A stretch of DNA of 64,000 nt from Vandiemenella viatica (taxonomy: Eukaryota > Arthropoda > Insecta > Orthoptera > Morabidae): contig JARYHS010013630.1 of assembly GCA_031002005.1 (NCBI GenBank), forward strand, positions 237,467,539 through 237,531,538. Reading direction: 5' to 3'. The notes under the pieces were generated by a model. That model was not told where the DNA came from, did not search any database, and was given only the letters and a program-made list of their open reading frames with translations. The position numbers and the translations under genes were made by a program. Positions 25,302 through 36,779 of the stretch are shown piece after piece. Within the stretch, counting starts at the first letter, position 1. Each line of letters opens with the position of its first letter.

Positions 25302-26112
25302 GTTATGAGTAACTGCAAGTTGATACAAAACTCGTAAAAGGCAGGGGAATGTTGGTCAGCATTCTCTTTCGTATGTCTCAAAGCAATTACGCGTATGGCG
25401 AGGGTCTTGATCAATATGAGTGATGTGCAACGTATAATGATGATGTTAGTATCGCGTGAAACTCGAAACCCGTAATTACCTCATTCATGAAAAGGGGGAC
25501 ATAATCAAGAGGGACGAATCTTCAATGGCACTGACCAACAGGCCTATCTCATTTACACAAGTTTCCTCCATATGTATGCTGCTCCTTATCTCATGGCCTA
25601 TTGCTTTCACCACCGCGTCATGAAACAGAAGATGGGCTTTGCAAGGTTTCCCATTTATCAAACGTTTCCTGACTTATGAATTGCCTCATTAACTATTGGG
25701 AATGGTCGTACAATACCGGGTACGCTAAATTCAACTGCGGCATATTAGATGTAATTTACAAACCAAGTTACTAAAAATAGCAGACTCTCAGGTGTATTTA
25801 TGTATGGGTGTGAGATAGTGAGGTATAATGTCCCAGATTAGGTGGTCAGCTCGAAAGTGCTTTCAGGAATCAGTAATAAAAGTTTTATGGGTATAAGGGA
25901 GGAAAATTAGTCAACGTCATTACCAATTTCTTTCTGCTAAAAATAGTTTTAAGGCTTTTTTATACTCCAATAATAGTATTGCATATAGTTTCCAGATATA
26001 ACAAGGAATATACAACGCTACGCACTCGATTATATTTTCATTTTCCCAATTTAATTGGATTTTTCTGCCTTTTGTAACACAACACTCAGGGAAGAGCATC
26101 TTTCCCTCCCGC
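25302..26112. other. Unassigned AT-rich sequence
   Basis: No feature could be supported on either strand. Confidence 0.5.
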
Positions 26113-26113
26113 C

Positions 26114-26146
<33 letters not shown>

Positions 26147-26150
26147 TATC
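26113..26150. repeat. (CT)n / (CTAT)n microsatellite
   Basis: About ten CT units passing into CTAT units. Confidence 0.95.
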
Positions 26151-26660
26151 TTCCGCTCTTTGGATGACATTGCCTGTTTGTGTTTGCTAGCGATTTCTTT
26201 GTCTGTGAAATATTTTCTTGAGCCGGAGCAATAGCTGTAACACGTGTTGCAACCCAATATATTCTCAGTCTAAATTAATTAATATTATTTTTCATGAAGC
26301 TACTGTGACTTAGCACTTCAGACATGTATCACAACGTAGAGGATTTTTCTGAGTATTGTTCACATAATGAAAGCAAGCTTTGTATTCTAGTTTCTTAGTG
26401 GTTGCTTATAAAGAAATTTTCCAGGCAAGCTTTAAGAAGAATCACACGTTTTATATAAGATATATTTTAAGCGGATTTAAATATTTTTTTCTTATTTTTC
26501 AGATTGGGCAGTAACTCTGGCGACAGTTTGAAAATAAGTAGTGCTTAAGTAAACTAATGAAATAAATATACTTCCATTCCAGTTTAGTTGTGAAAAGTTG
26601 TATTTCATTTGAAAATAACTTGCTGAGGGTCACTGAAAAATTATCCAATAAGTTACGGTT

Positions 26661-26890
26661 TTGCCTCGTCGACGTCGAGGTCATTAGAAGCGGGAATGGA
26701 GGGTGGGTAAGGAACGGAAAGGAATTAATTGATGGTCTTTTGAAGGAACCATCCCGGCATGATTTGGTAGAACCCATGGACTGATTTGTGGAAACAATGA
26801 AAACCCAAATCTGGATGGCTGGACAGGGATTCGAACACACATCCTCCCGAATGCGAGGCCAGGTGCTAACCGCTTATCCATCACCCTCAG
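26661..26890 (-). repeat. SINE family A, full length; best reference copy
   Basis: Reverse copy with every module: 3' end GCCTCGTCGACGTCGAGG, body GGTCTTTTGAAGGAACC and AACCCAAATCTGGATGGC, intact B box GGGATTCGAACACAC, CCTCCCGAATGCGAGGCC, and A-box region TGCTAACCGCTTATCCATC. Read in sense, the head keeps GTTCGAATCC, close to a canonical Pol III B box. No clear target-site duplication. Confidence 0.93.
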
Positions 26891-27215
26891 TTTATGCAAT
26901 GCTAGCTACGGTGATATATCCGCATTTTGTATATGACGATTACTTCACGAGGTCAGTAAAAAAAAAATTCTTAACTAAATTCACTTGTTCATTTCACTTC
27001 TGACCAAGTTAATGAACGGTTAAAAGGAAGTTTCTTTACATTTGCTGCATGGTGAAGATATATGAACAAAGTTATATTACGGATAAATCTATACTAACAT
27101 TATAAATGCGAAAGTAACTCTATATCTCTGTCTGTCTATTTCATTACTTTTCAGTGCTAAACGGTTAATCAGATAGTGATGAAATTTATGCGTCTGAGTA
27201 AGAGCTGGGAACAGA

Positions 27216-27405
27216 GTGGGCAGGTAGCTCAGTGGATAAAGTACTTTCTTTCTAAAGCTGACGGTATGGTCTCAGGTACAAATCTAGCTGCGAGTAAAAA
27301 AAATTTAAGAATTGTTTTTCATCGTATGAGCCAATCCTGCAAGTTCAGTCGTAAGGATTTCATGTTAAAATGTAAGTCCCATAAGTTAAGGGGTACAATG
27401 CGTGC
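27216..27405 (+). repeat. SINE family B inside the Helitron
   Basis: Starts with GCAGGTAGCTCAGTGGATAA, a textbook Pol III A box (TAGCTCAGTGG), and has a weaker B box (GGTACAAATCT at 27275). The body GTAAGGATTTCATGTTAAAA with TGTAAGTCCC (27353-27380) matches the family B body. It separates the two Helitron 5' signatures. Confidence 0.65.
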
Positions 27406-27906
27406 AAATTGTTGGCGAACGAACAGTGCTGTAAGCGTTTACTTTAGTTACTCTATACTGGTCTCTCAAGCTTTGTTTCTCTCGCAGGCAGTTTGTGTGT
27501 GATCTACACTAGTAATGTTAAAAATAGGAAAGTAAGTCTCTTTTTGTTACGTTTTGACACTAAATGGCTACAGCGATATTGATGGAATTTGACAAGGAAA
27601 TACTCTGTATCTTTAGGAGGGACACAGAGTACTTTTTTCCAGTATGAATAACAGTTTTAGTCATGAAGTTTTAATAACTTATCGATTGGTGACAGGCAGA
27701 CGGATGCGTATGTAAGTCTGTAATGTTAAATCGGTCGCTCCGGCTATGCTTCTCTCGCAGTTACTTAGTGTATGATCTGTTAATAAATTTTATTTATAGA
27801 TAAAACTTATTATTTAGTACTGATGTCTATTTGCGATGCACTGTACTATTATTTTCTGTCTACCTAAAAGTTCCTGACATCAGTTTATTGTGTCTTCTTT
27901 TTTGAC

Positions 27907-28095
27907 GTGCCTCACAGGCGTAAACCAGACCCAAGGTGTAACTCTAGCAGAGCACGAGCAGCTAAAATTATTAGCACCCAGGAATCTGATGCTTATGCTA
28001 AAGAAAGAAGAGAATTCAAAGTTGAAATTGAAGCTGCCCTCAGTTATCATCCCCTCTCCCATCTCTCCGCAAATTCGTTTTATTCTGTTTTTTAA
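27907..28095 (+). pseudogene. Possible Helitron Rep/helicase N-terminal scrap
   Basis: An open frame starting MPHRRKPDPRCNSSRARAAK and continuing with TQESDAYAKERREF. Arginine-rich starts followed by a 'RAA..R..ESxE.R..R' pattern are what I remember at the N-termini of Helitron-encoded Rep/helicase proteins of arthropods. Its position inside a Helitron supports this. It ends after about 62 codons, and no Rep (HUH) or helicase motif is present. The similarity is low-complexity, so chance remains possible. Confidence 0.35.
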
Positions 28096-28283
28096 CATAT
28101 TGGAAATTTATTCTCTTCATGAGACAGGTTCGACGGTAGATTGGTATAGTGATGGCTTCCCCGTCATATTATGCCGACTCAGTGTTGTTTGGGACAAATC
28201 TTACATAACTTATAGCTTTTTATATCCAATTCTACTAAAGAATTTCTAAGTCTACGCGTACGAAGTTGCGGGTAACAGCTAAT

Positions 28284-28899
28284 TCCATATATTTCTCCTT
28301 AGTAAAAGCTGTTTCTTTCCTTTTTTTTCCCTTCTTTTTTTGTCGCAATAATTGTGTGCAGTATGTGTAGTTATTCCTATTTAAATACCTATCCGATCAT
28401 GAAAAACTACACAAACACATTGCTTCTTCATGGTCCAATTTAATTTTGGTACAAGACTGACGAATTACAACATGTAATCGAAAATGTTAACATAATTATT
28501 ATTTTTGTCGCTTGGATATTAAAGCGCGAAGATGACGATACCATTTAAACCCTTATCGTCAACTGCCCCAACTACGAAGTATAATACCAAAGTGGCCATT
28601 ACCCACTAGTTATCCTTGTAACTGTTATACTGTTCTGCCGTAATGTGTAAAGAGAATAAAGGAAATTAACCAAGGACTATGGCAGATCTAGTGAGTAAGA
28701 AACCTCCTCTCCTACTCTGGCAGCCTAGTCCCGATGATGCTAATTTCTCCCACCCAGCCAACCCCATGTTAGGCGTCGGACACAACTATGATACCGCTAT
28801 GACCTTAGCCAACAACAAGCGGCTTGTGATATGTTATAACAAATTGTTCGCGTTGTTCCGCCAAGGATGTAAATGGAGAGATGTAGACAAACGACTGTA
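28284..28899. other. Unassigned sequence
   Basis: The 76-codon frame at 28679-28909 shows no recognisable domain. Nothing else could be supported. Confidence 0.45.
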
Positions 28900-29320
28900 T
28901 ACTGTATGAACTGAGGTTAAATCTCAGCAGACGCGCTACAGTTTGACCTAGCCGGGACGCACGGTGAGTTCTCGTTTACACACGTGTTCGCCACCTCGAG
29001 CAGGAGAAGGCCGGGCAACCCACCCTGCTTGTTTTCGTTGCATTAATTAGTCTCCCCGAGCCCGCTCAGGGGAGCACGATGGCGGAATAATTATTCTGGA
29101 CATGATTTCGTTTTTACAACAGCATCCCCGGCTGTAAAAACAAGTGGCCGGGCGGTCGCCGCGACCAGTGGGGAGGAGAGAGGGGCAAACTGCGGACCGC
29201 AAGTTCGTGACTGCAGTGCCAAGCAGCGCCGACAGCTTGGCTCCACGCTGCAAGCGGAGGCGCCGTTTTCTTGACCGAGAAGTCACGAATGTAATCGTGC
29301 AACAACGAGATACTTTTAGT
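28900..29320. other. GC-rich island, candidate conserved non-coding element
   Basis: GC-rich, repeat-free block with CATTAATTAG (29041-29050, homeodomain core), GGAATAATTATTCTGG (near 29084, nearly palindromic), and an imperfect inverted pair GTTTTTACAACAGC / GCTGTAAAAAC around 29109-29140. Overlapping frames occur on both strands. Regulatory function is inferred from composition and motifs only. Confidence 0.3.
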
Positions 29321-30232
29321 TTCTCAGTACAAATGTAGAAGGCATATAAAGGTGCACAGTTTTCATTTCAATATTTCTTATGTTCACAGAATTTGGATTA
29401 ATTAGAAATCATAAAAATTTTGTTTAACTGGCGTTTGTAGTTTCTCTCTACCACTATTTTTTTTATTTGTGTATAAATGCTAACAAAACACAATATAAGC
29501 CATTTAGCTTTAAAGAACTCCAATGACTACTGCTGTTAGGTATGTTCATAAAATTTGGCTATGACGCACAAATAATAGGTAATAGCGGAGGTAAGTTTCA
29601 TAAGTTAAATGTAGCACCGTCCATAATTATACTACGAATCTAGTGATTTTTTACGACGTCCATGAAACATTAAATATAGTTTTCAAGCTACATCTGACAA
29701 AATAATAATCAGCTTGGCAGATCCGCCACGAGAGAGAATCCGCGCATCCTGAACACAAACTACATGTCATGGTTTCCCACCGTATTCCCACTGGTGTTAA
29801 CATTTCTTATGTAATAATTATATTATATCATTAACTCTTGTGTGGATACTGTTACATCAATTTTCGAACATGTTTAAACTTTGCATATCATTAACTATTT
29901 ACCTCCAGTTTAACAAACACCTTTGCAAATCGTGTCGAAATATATTAAATGGCAGTGCTCCGTTGCATATATCTGTTGATAGACAACGATTTTCCTCTGA
30001 ACTTGTCACCTGTAATTCATATCACGGAAGTTTGAAAAAACGTGATGAAAATTGAGCGAAATTGCGTTTGAGAATGCTGATGATGCTTGTATCATGTTCC
30101 ATTTATACACTGGTATGAAAAAAAATATTCGCCTCCTGACGCCATTCTTGCTGATTCTTATGTAAACTGACCTCCCGCTTCCGAATATGATCCCCGTTTT
30201 TCCCCACGACCCACATTTTTCTGGACAGACAT
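29321..30232. other. AT-rich stretch, nothing recognised
   Basis: No feature could be supported. The 81-codon minus frame at 30006-30251 shows no recognisable family. Confidence 0.45.
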
Positions 30233-30237
30233 CCCCA

Positions 30238-30256
30238 CCTATTTTTATCAATTTTT
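30238..30256 (+). repeat. Inverted repeat, left arm
   Basis: The 19 bases are the exact inverse of AAAAATTGATAAAAATAGG at 31869-31887. Extending outward with one mismatch (CCCCA against AGGGG) gives 24 bp. The two arms bracket the broken protein gene at 30378-31640. Confidence 0.8.
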
Positions 30257-30377
30257 AATAAATGGATGAAATAATTTCAATAAATGCATGAGAATATTTA
30301 TTTTACGTTTTAACTTTCTTCTTCTAAAAAAAAAAATGTTAAAAGTAAAATAATAAATACAAAGAACAATAAATAAG

Positions 30378-31640
30378 ATAAGTACCTTCATTTGGTGCTT
30401 GATTTTCTATTTTACACTGGGGAAAAAGTTGATGGTACCAAAAACCAGCAATACTCTGCCAACATGGTCGTATTCCACTTCCCCGAAAAGTCTTCTCTCG
30501 AATTTAGTTCCATCTTGGTAAACCCGTTCCAGGTATTCATATAAAACTGCTCCTAAATTTTAAGAGCAAAAGTGACGGTGTGAGTGATGTAAATGCTCTT
30601 TAAGAGACATGTTACACCCCGTGTTCTTGTAAGCTGACAGCAATTCCCCGACATGACCGACATAATCATCACTGTTGTCGTTACCCAAGAAGTTCTCACA
30701 CATGTTTTGGAATGGAATCTAAACTCGTTTTTCTTTTCTATTTATTTTTTCAGGAAACGTTGACTCTTGGAAAAGTTTTCTTGTATGGGGATGCACGAAT
30801 ACTCCTTCCTTGATTTTAGCCGCTCTAAGACGAGTAAACTTTTTTAAAAAAAATTGAAATGCGTCACCTGTCTTGCTCGTTGCTTTTACAAACTGTCTGA
30901 ACAATCCGAGTTTAATGTGAAAAGGTGGCAGACAAGTAAATATTTTCCTTCGGTACCAGAGAATTTTGAGCGCTATTTTTCTGACTGGGAGTAAAACTTT
31001 CTCACTGAACCCTGTTGCGTACGATGGATTGTTAGTCTCGGGCTTGGCTGTCCCATTCACATAGGAAGCAGCACTGTTTTGTGAAGGCCTGCGAGTGGAG
31101 TAACAATTTTTAAGTCAGCGCAAAGTTTCCAATTATAAACATGATAACTGATTTTATCAAGGATTCATTTCATGTTTTCAGGCTCTCCTTCATATCCACA
31201 GCGTATGCAATTTATTCCCAATGGCTAACAGAACAACTTTCAAGCTTATCTTTGATGAGTCTGTAAACAGTTTCCGATTGTCTGGGTTACATGACATCGT
31301 CAGTGCTATCATCAATGCATTTGAATTAGGGCAGAGCAGAACAGAGAAAAATGTAATTTCAGGATGAGTGCCTAGTCCTGTAAGAAGAGATGTTTATGCC
31401 CTTTTGTAAGGGAATCCTGTGCTAAAGCTGAGATTTACTCTTGGGTAACTCAAAATCCCTGACTAGGTAAATCAATTCAGAATGAGTAACGAGGTGAGGT
31501 TATTAATGAGCTGAATCATCTGAATACTCATCATCATTGGTGGACTTGTCATTTGACGGTCCAGGCTGTGGCTCAAAGTCTATCTAATCCGTTTCTAGCC
31601 CCAGAATATAGTTTCTTGGGAGCACTGGAATTGGGAAAGA
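30378..31640 (-). pseudogene. Decayed copy of a multicopy protein of unknown function
   Basis: Reading the minus strand from about 31600 downward, blocks of one protein appear in order in shifting frames: an acidic DFEPQPGPSNDKS; VTHSELIYLVRDFELPKSK (31441-31496); ISSYRTRHS (31364-31395); LFTDSSKISLKVVLL (about 31225-31290); YAVDMKES; KQCCFLCEWDS (31044-31080); HIKLGLFRQFVKA; AAKIKEGVFVHP; CENFLGN; GCNMSLKEH (about 30600-30640); and GKWNTTMLAEYCW (30437-30480). I know this block order from uncharacterised multicopy proteins in arthropod genomes, probably transposon-derived; I have no family name. CCFLCEWDS suggests metal binding. The longest intact frame is 30719-31060. Several frameshifts and stops make it dead. 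Confidence 0.75.
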
Positions 31641-31868
31641 TTCGTTATGACGATGAGGGAGGACCGAAAATTGAAATATGTAGAAAAAATGTGAAAAAAT
31701 TGCGAAAAAACAGAAAACAATTTTTATAAAAAATACAATTTAAGGGGGAAAACGCTCCTACATCTACCTCCTTGCAACAAATTTTAATTTTTTAGCATTT
31801 TTCACCTCTCTAGCCCCTTATAAGGAATGTAAAAGCTGAAATGATCCTTTTCATACATCAAAATTATC

Positions 31869-31887
31869 AAAAATTGATAAAAATAGG
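31869..31887 (-). repeat. Inverted repeat, right arm
   Basis: AAAAATTGATAAAAATAGG, exact inverse of 30238-30256, about 1.6 kb away on the far side of the pseudogene. It may be a terminal or subterminal inverted repeat of the element carrying that gene. No target-site duplication was found. Confidence 0.8.
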
Positions 31888-33489
31888 AGGGGGTTCTCCC
31901 CCAAAAGTATACCAGTTCCCTAAAATTTCTACTTCATTCGTTGCGTTCATCTTTTTACTTCCCTTCGGCCTTGTGACTGTGTTTTTAATACAGTTTGGTT
32001 TTCATGATGTCATTTCTTTCAGTTGCATTGCAAAAAATATCGCATTCAAGTAGTCATGAATTATATTCTGTTACATTTTCATTGTTAGATGTGCCTCTAC
32101 TATTTCTCCTGTTTAGAGAAATTTTTGAAGATAAAAGTACAAACACTAAATACTACTGCAAAGTGTCGACAATAATCTGGTAACTTGCTGAACCATCGCG
32201 CACTATTTCATCGCTATGCTGAATGATAGACCACTGCATCGCCCTCTCAAAAATCTTGTTGTACAAAATACAGCATGCACGCCTGGTTAGACTTTTGTTG
32301 CGCTATCATTTTCTAAAATGGTGTAACACAAAAAGATCCAGATTTCATAGTTGTCTTAGGGTGTAAGGCGGATTGAAATAATTGCCGTAAAACCATGTAC
32401 TCGGTGAGCGTTAACGTTTTCAATAATTAAAGTCATGTTCACTTGAAATGTTCCAACGCCTTAGCGTTAACAGCAAATTAAATATTAAATCCTGAATTCA
32501 AAAAACAAGCATCTAGCGCATGAATAGCTTTCAGTGTTCGTTAAAGCATCATTATCAAATATTAATAAAAGTAACTTATTATTAGCATGACGTGCTTGAT
32601 TCTGTCGTTTTGCTATATTGTTCTTTACTTCATTTGCACACTTATGAAAAATTAACTTGTTTCAACCGTCTAATTTTTAACCCCACACTGATGATGAAAA
32701 GTATATAAGTATTAGGCTTCCAAAAAATATAATGAATGTTGAAGAATCGGTTTAAAGAATACACAGAAGTATAAACTTAATCAACTCTTTCAGAAGGTAG
32801 AATTTACAAGCTTGTAGTACATTGTAACAAACATTTTAACTCATTCCCAGATGTAAGCGTAAATAATTAGCCAATCCTCTATAATCATTCTCAGTGTTAA
32901 CGACAGTTCGATGAATGCCTAGGAAAAATCAATCAATGCAGCAGAAGACAAACGGCATCAATATCCAGTCCGAAACGGTATGCTAATAAAGTCAAGATCC
33001 AGATTCTAAGAGTATCTACTACACAAGAAGTGACCCTGACCGGAAAAAGTAGATTTTAATGTAAAAAACCGTGATTTAATGTATCTCCACCATTATTTGT
33101 CGACAAACATCCTCTTCTTCGAAACTTAAGGAATCACTTATTCAAAATGCGGAATTGTGGTATTTCCATCAAAGCTATAACATCAAACATCAATTCGGTC
33201 GCAGCACAGTAAGTGCAAGCATTGGCTATGACGGTGTTATTTATCTTTAGTGACAATTTCTGAATAGTATTTTGAAAATTAATAAATTCCAACACTGAGC
33301 CCTACTGATAGGCGAACAGCGTCGAGATTATTTAAAACAAGCGCTAGCAGCTACAAATTACAATAAAGTCCACAGTTGATAACATATTTTAGTTAATTAA
33401 AAAAACTGTCACCCATTGTTAGACGCTTATCTTATTCAGTACCCACACTCTCTAAAATCTGCGATCACTTCTCACTAATATCTGCCTTT
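31888..33489. other. AT-rich stretch, nothing recognised
   Basis: No feature could be supported on either strand. Confidence 0.5.
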
Positions 33490-33508
33490 CCCCCCCCCCC
33501 CCCCCCCC
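33490..33508. repeat. Poly(C) tract, 19 bp
   Basis: Nineteen consecutive C. Confidence 0.95.
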
Positions 33509-33789
33509 ATACATCCCTCTTCACAAACTTTTCTGTCAGGCACAACTGTTTAATGACACTCAGCAATTGGATTTTTCTTGATAAAATTCCACAGAGAATA
33601 CATGGAAAGAATTCCCATAGCGATTTACTATATAAATGGCTTCGTTTATGTACATTTAGAGATTTACTAACATCCACGTGTATGTATTTATACCAACGAA
33701 CGTTTACACTATAGTAGGAATGACATGATCTCCTACAACACTTAAACTGTTACTTATTAACGCCTGATGCAAGCACATGTAAAGAAGAT

Positions 33790-34640
33790 GGATGTCGTTA
33801 TTTTATAAACAAATATGTCGAAAAAGACAGAATGGATTGTGGTACGGCGATTTCAAATGGCTTGATTTCTACAGAACATCTTACATTATTATCTGCTCCT
33901 TGGCGCCATTCAAATTTTCTATTCTCTGGAATGGAACAATTCAACTCTTTCCGTCTCTTCAGATTGTTTATTGGCCCAGAGAAGACGTCGACAAAAGGTT
34001 CGACAGCATCCAATTCTCCTGTTATGCGCATATTCCGATTTTTCTACTGTGCCGCAGAGGTTTCCTTTCATACGTTATTTCCTTTCACTGCAATCCGCTT
34101 TGCGCAGATAGAAGGGTTGAATTTAATGACGTGCTTGAGATATTATTTTAATGGCCTTTAATGCGTTTATCAGCTTTCGGAAAGGCCAATGCTTTTTTTA
34201 CATAATGGTCGACGTTAAAATATCGGAATCGCATAGTCGCTTGCATTGTATTTATTAGATCAAAAAACCAATTTGTGAAAATGACTCCCCGTGCGCCAAT
34301 TGGCGAATCATTATTTGAGGATTAGTTTTATTTTTACGGCAACAGTATTCCTTTTTTTCTGTCCCCGTCTCTCTCGTTTTAGCGGAATGTCGCCGGCCTT
34401 GCAAATAACGAACAACGCACCGGATAATTGGTATTTTTATCCAGCAGCAACCGTACAGCCGGTCGGGTATTGCCGGTAATCGCATTATCGGCGCTGGTGC
34501 ACGGCCAAGGAGAGCCCAGCGGCCGTAATGACGGCAATTAACAGAGGCTGCGAGCGACTCGGCCGCTAATGACGGCGTCTTGGGGCACGTCCACTGGCGG
34601 CAGGAAACATGGCGAGCAGCGTCTTCTCATCCCCTCAGAC
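33790..34640. other. Long repeat-free block, candidate conserved non-coding element
   Basis: No recognisable repeat, and GC-richer toward the right. GGCCGTAATGACGGC (about 34520-34535) and GGCCGCTAATGACGGC (about 34561-34576) are near-duplicates carrying TAATGA homeodomain cores, and CGCCAATTGGCG (34294-34305) is a perfect palindrome. Two long plus frames (33792-34151, 119 codons; 33832-34161, 109 codons) overlap each other and a minus frame, so coding is unlikely. The motif repetition favours a regulatory element; this is inference. Confidence 0.35.
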
Positions 34641-34756
34641 CCGATCACTGCTACGCATCAACGAGATCTTCTTTCCTTAATGCAGCGACACCAACCACTG
34701 ACTGAGACACGTAGTCCTGCACCGCCTAAAATGAAGGAAGAGCCTTAACAATTAGT

Positions 34757-35166
34757 AGACGTCCATTAGTTACGTGAGGTGTTTTTTTTTTCGGAAATCT
34801 ATGTCCCCCGCACCGTGGTGAGATTTGGTGAGACCTGGTGGGACTCCACCTCCACCCTAAAGTGAGGTAAGATCTTGAGGTATCCTCGCCCTTCCTGCGG
34901 AAGACCTTGTAAGTTTTGAAGATCTTTTTTAACTTTCTCTCCTCTTTTCAAGGATGGTTAAAACCCTCCCCACCCCCACCCCCCCATCCCCAACCTTTGG
35001 ATCGACGTCTTTTGTAGACTTTTTTTGGCTGTACTGTTCTTCAAGGAATTAAAAAGATAGTTTGAGATTTCTATCGATCTTCCTCCCCTGGTGAGATTTC
35101 GCGAACACCCCCCCCCCCATCCCCGTCCTCCCACTCCTATTTCACCTCACATAATTAATGGGCATT
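34757..35166. mobile_element. C/T-rich MITE, copy 1
   Basis: The left end ACGTCCATTAGTTACGTGAG and the inverse of the right end, ATGCCCATTAATTATGTGAG, form imperfect terminal inverted repeats. The interior carries GTGAGATTTGGTGAGACC, homopyrimidine/poly(C) tracts and GATCGACGTCTTTTG. Ends and interior are shared with 42436-42761, so both are one family. No coding capacity and no clear target-site duplication here. Confidence 0.75.
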
Positions 35167-36059
35167 TTCGTGATCCATGAGGCAAAGGATAAAATTCTGA
35201 AGCAGATATTGTTAAACAGATCACTTTAAACAGCTTGAACCCTTCTCTTTTAACGCTTGTGCATTCCATTTCATTGTGTGTTTATTTTAAGGAACTATTG
35301 TTCTACCTGTACGTGTATCCATTTCAATTCCATAATGATTAATTTTTATGTATGTCAATTTAGAAGTTTTTTACTCTTGCCATTGTAATGCACATTGTTT
35401 TTAGGCTAACAATTAGTTGAAAACGTTATTGAGCACACTAATAAAAACTTTTTGTAAAAGGTTGGTTGTATGACCTATACGGCTTAAAATCCACTAAAAT
35501 AAATAAATAAATAAAGTAAAAAGTGAATATAATGGTGAATATGTAAGATAGGTCAGGAAAAGATCGCATTTAACGATAACATAAGGACAAGGAAAACATT
35601 AATAACAACATTTGTCTGGATGGTTGTCATTCACGAGTGGGGGTTGAAGAGACCGTAAGGGGCATTTGTAGTTCAAGGCGAATTTAGGGGGCGTTGAGGA
35701 GCAACCACCCTTCCTCTACTTTGCGGTATTGTACGAGGCTTCAAGGGCTGCATCAAAGAAGATTTTAATTGCGTTCCTACGATCACATGTAGCCAAAGGA
35801 GGATTTTGAGTAGTCACCAATTTATTAGCTAAGAAAAGAAACAAATCGTCAAAAGTGTAACACAGTGATTTAAAATTGCTGGTAACAAATATGGCAGCAA
35901 ACATCGAAAAATTAGTGTCATTATACCGAGCCCAGCAGTTTAAATAATAATATTTGATAATTTGTATTTGTTAATCAAACTGTTTACAATACACAAATAT
36001 TGTTAACATCTATTAATAAAGTCATTTTAGAAAACTGTCCTTGTTTTTCTATATATGAC
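35167..36059. other. Unassigned; possible retroelement 3' tail at about 35280-35515
   Basis: CGGCTTAAAATCCACTAAAA followed by four AAAT-type units (35496-35515) resembles the 3' end of a non-LTR retrotransposon, but no coding part precedes it. 35640-35900 is slightly GC-richer. Confidence 0.35.
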
Positions 36060-36240
36060 ATTGTATTCTTCATCGAATCACTTTTAAAAAGTGGGTTATG
36101 ACCCCAAAAAATTGGAGCACTTAAGGGTTACATTATTACAAGAAAGGAGTCAGCGTATTTTTTCCTGAAAAGGGGGACGGTGAGTAATTTTTTTTCGAAA
36201 ATGGGGTGCTAGCCCAAAAGAGGTTGGGAACCTATGATCT
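36060..36240 (+). mobile_element. hAT-like terminal fragment
   Basis: GTGGGTTATGACCCC, CCAAAAAATTGG and the end AAGAGGTTGGGAACCTATG follow the 'GGGTCGCGACCCC ... AAAGTTGGGAACCACTG' pattern I know from hAT-type element ends. No matching left end or transposase was found, so only a fragment is called. Confidence 0.4.
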
Positions 36241-36779
36241 AATGGCTAACGAGAAAAGAAGGCTAATCTCGTTTGAACGTTTGTGTTACATAAATTTCTT
36301 GAAGATCAGCTAGATAGACAGAATAACAAATCGATTTGATTATCAGAGACCAAGGGTAGTAATTCCATCTAGAGAACTGCAAGAACAGAAGAACAAGACC
36401 AATGGGACATATTCCACGCCACGTAAGCTTGTCGATAACAGTACTGGAAGGTATGACGGAAGGTACGAGAGAATGAAAAAGACATCGCTTCTAGTGAATG
36501 CGTCAAATAATGTCATACTAGATAGCCAGTGCGAAAATATCGTGAATGATATACGATGAACAGCGAGGTTGGTAGTTTGTCGTAGAATGAAAGAAGAACT
36601 GGTGAATTTGCAGAAATTGTTTATTTGTCAACAGAAATAGATATGTAGTAAAACAGTTAACATCTTACGAAACAATTAGAAGTGATAACATGTTTCCAGA
36701 ATAGAAACAAAAATACCCGAAAAGCTCGTTGCTCTATGAAACAAGCACAGTTTTCATTTCTCTGTAATATCTCGTGCTG

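Larger units (their letters stand above)
27088..28282 (+). mobile_element. Helitron with two 5' ends and one 3' end
   Basis: Begins TCTATACTAACATTATAAA preceded by A (27087), followed by AATGCGAAAGTAACTC, CTGTCTGTC and GATGAAATTTATG. This is the 5' signature I know from insect Helitrons. A second, independent 5' signature starts at 27503 (TCTACACTAGTAATGTTAAA, preceded by A at 27502) and again runs into GGAAAGTAAGTCTC, GATGGAATTTGA and a GAGTACTTTTTTCC block. The 3' end GCGGGTAACAGCTAA is followed by T (28283), giving the CTRR terminus and A/T flanks of Helitron insertion; a short GCG/CGC hairpin (near 28254-28270) precedes it. Between the two 5' ends lies a SINE B copy. At 27890-28095 there may be a scrap of Rep/helicase ORF. 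The arrangement fits an element that read past one start, or two nested insertions. Confidence 0.75.

Noticed and set aside
27226..27290. Possible tRNA gene (perfect A box TAGCTCAGTGG)
   Set aside because: No pairing acceptor arm and a weak B box; it is the head of a SINE.
28679..28909. 76-codon plus-strand frame as a host exon
   Set aside because: No flanking splice sites stand out and no recognisable domain.
35280..35515. Non-LTR retrotransposon 3' end with an AAAT tail
   Set aside because: The tail alone is not enough; no coding sequence precedes it, so it is only mentioned in the stretch note.
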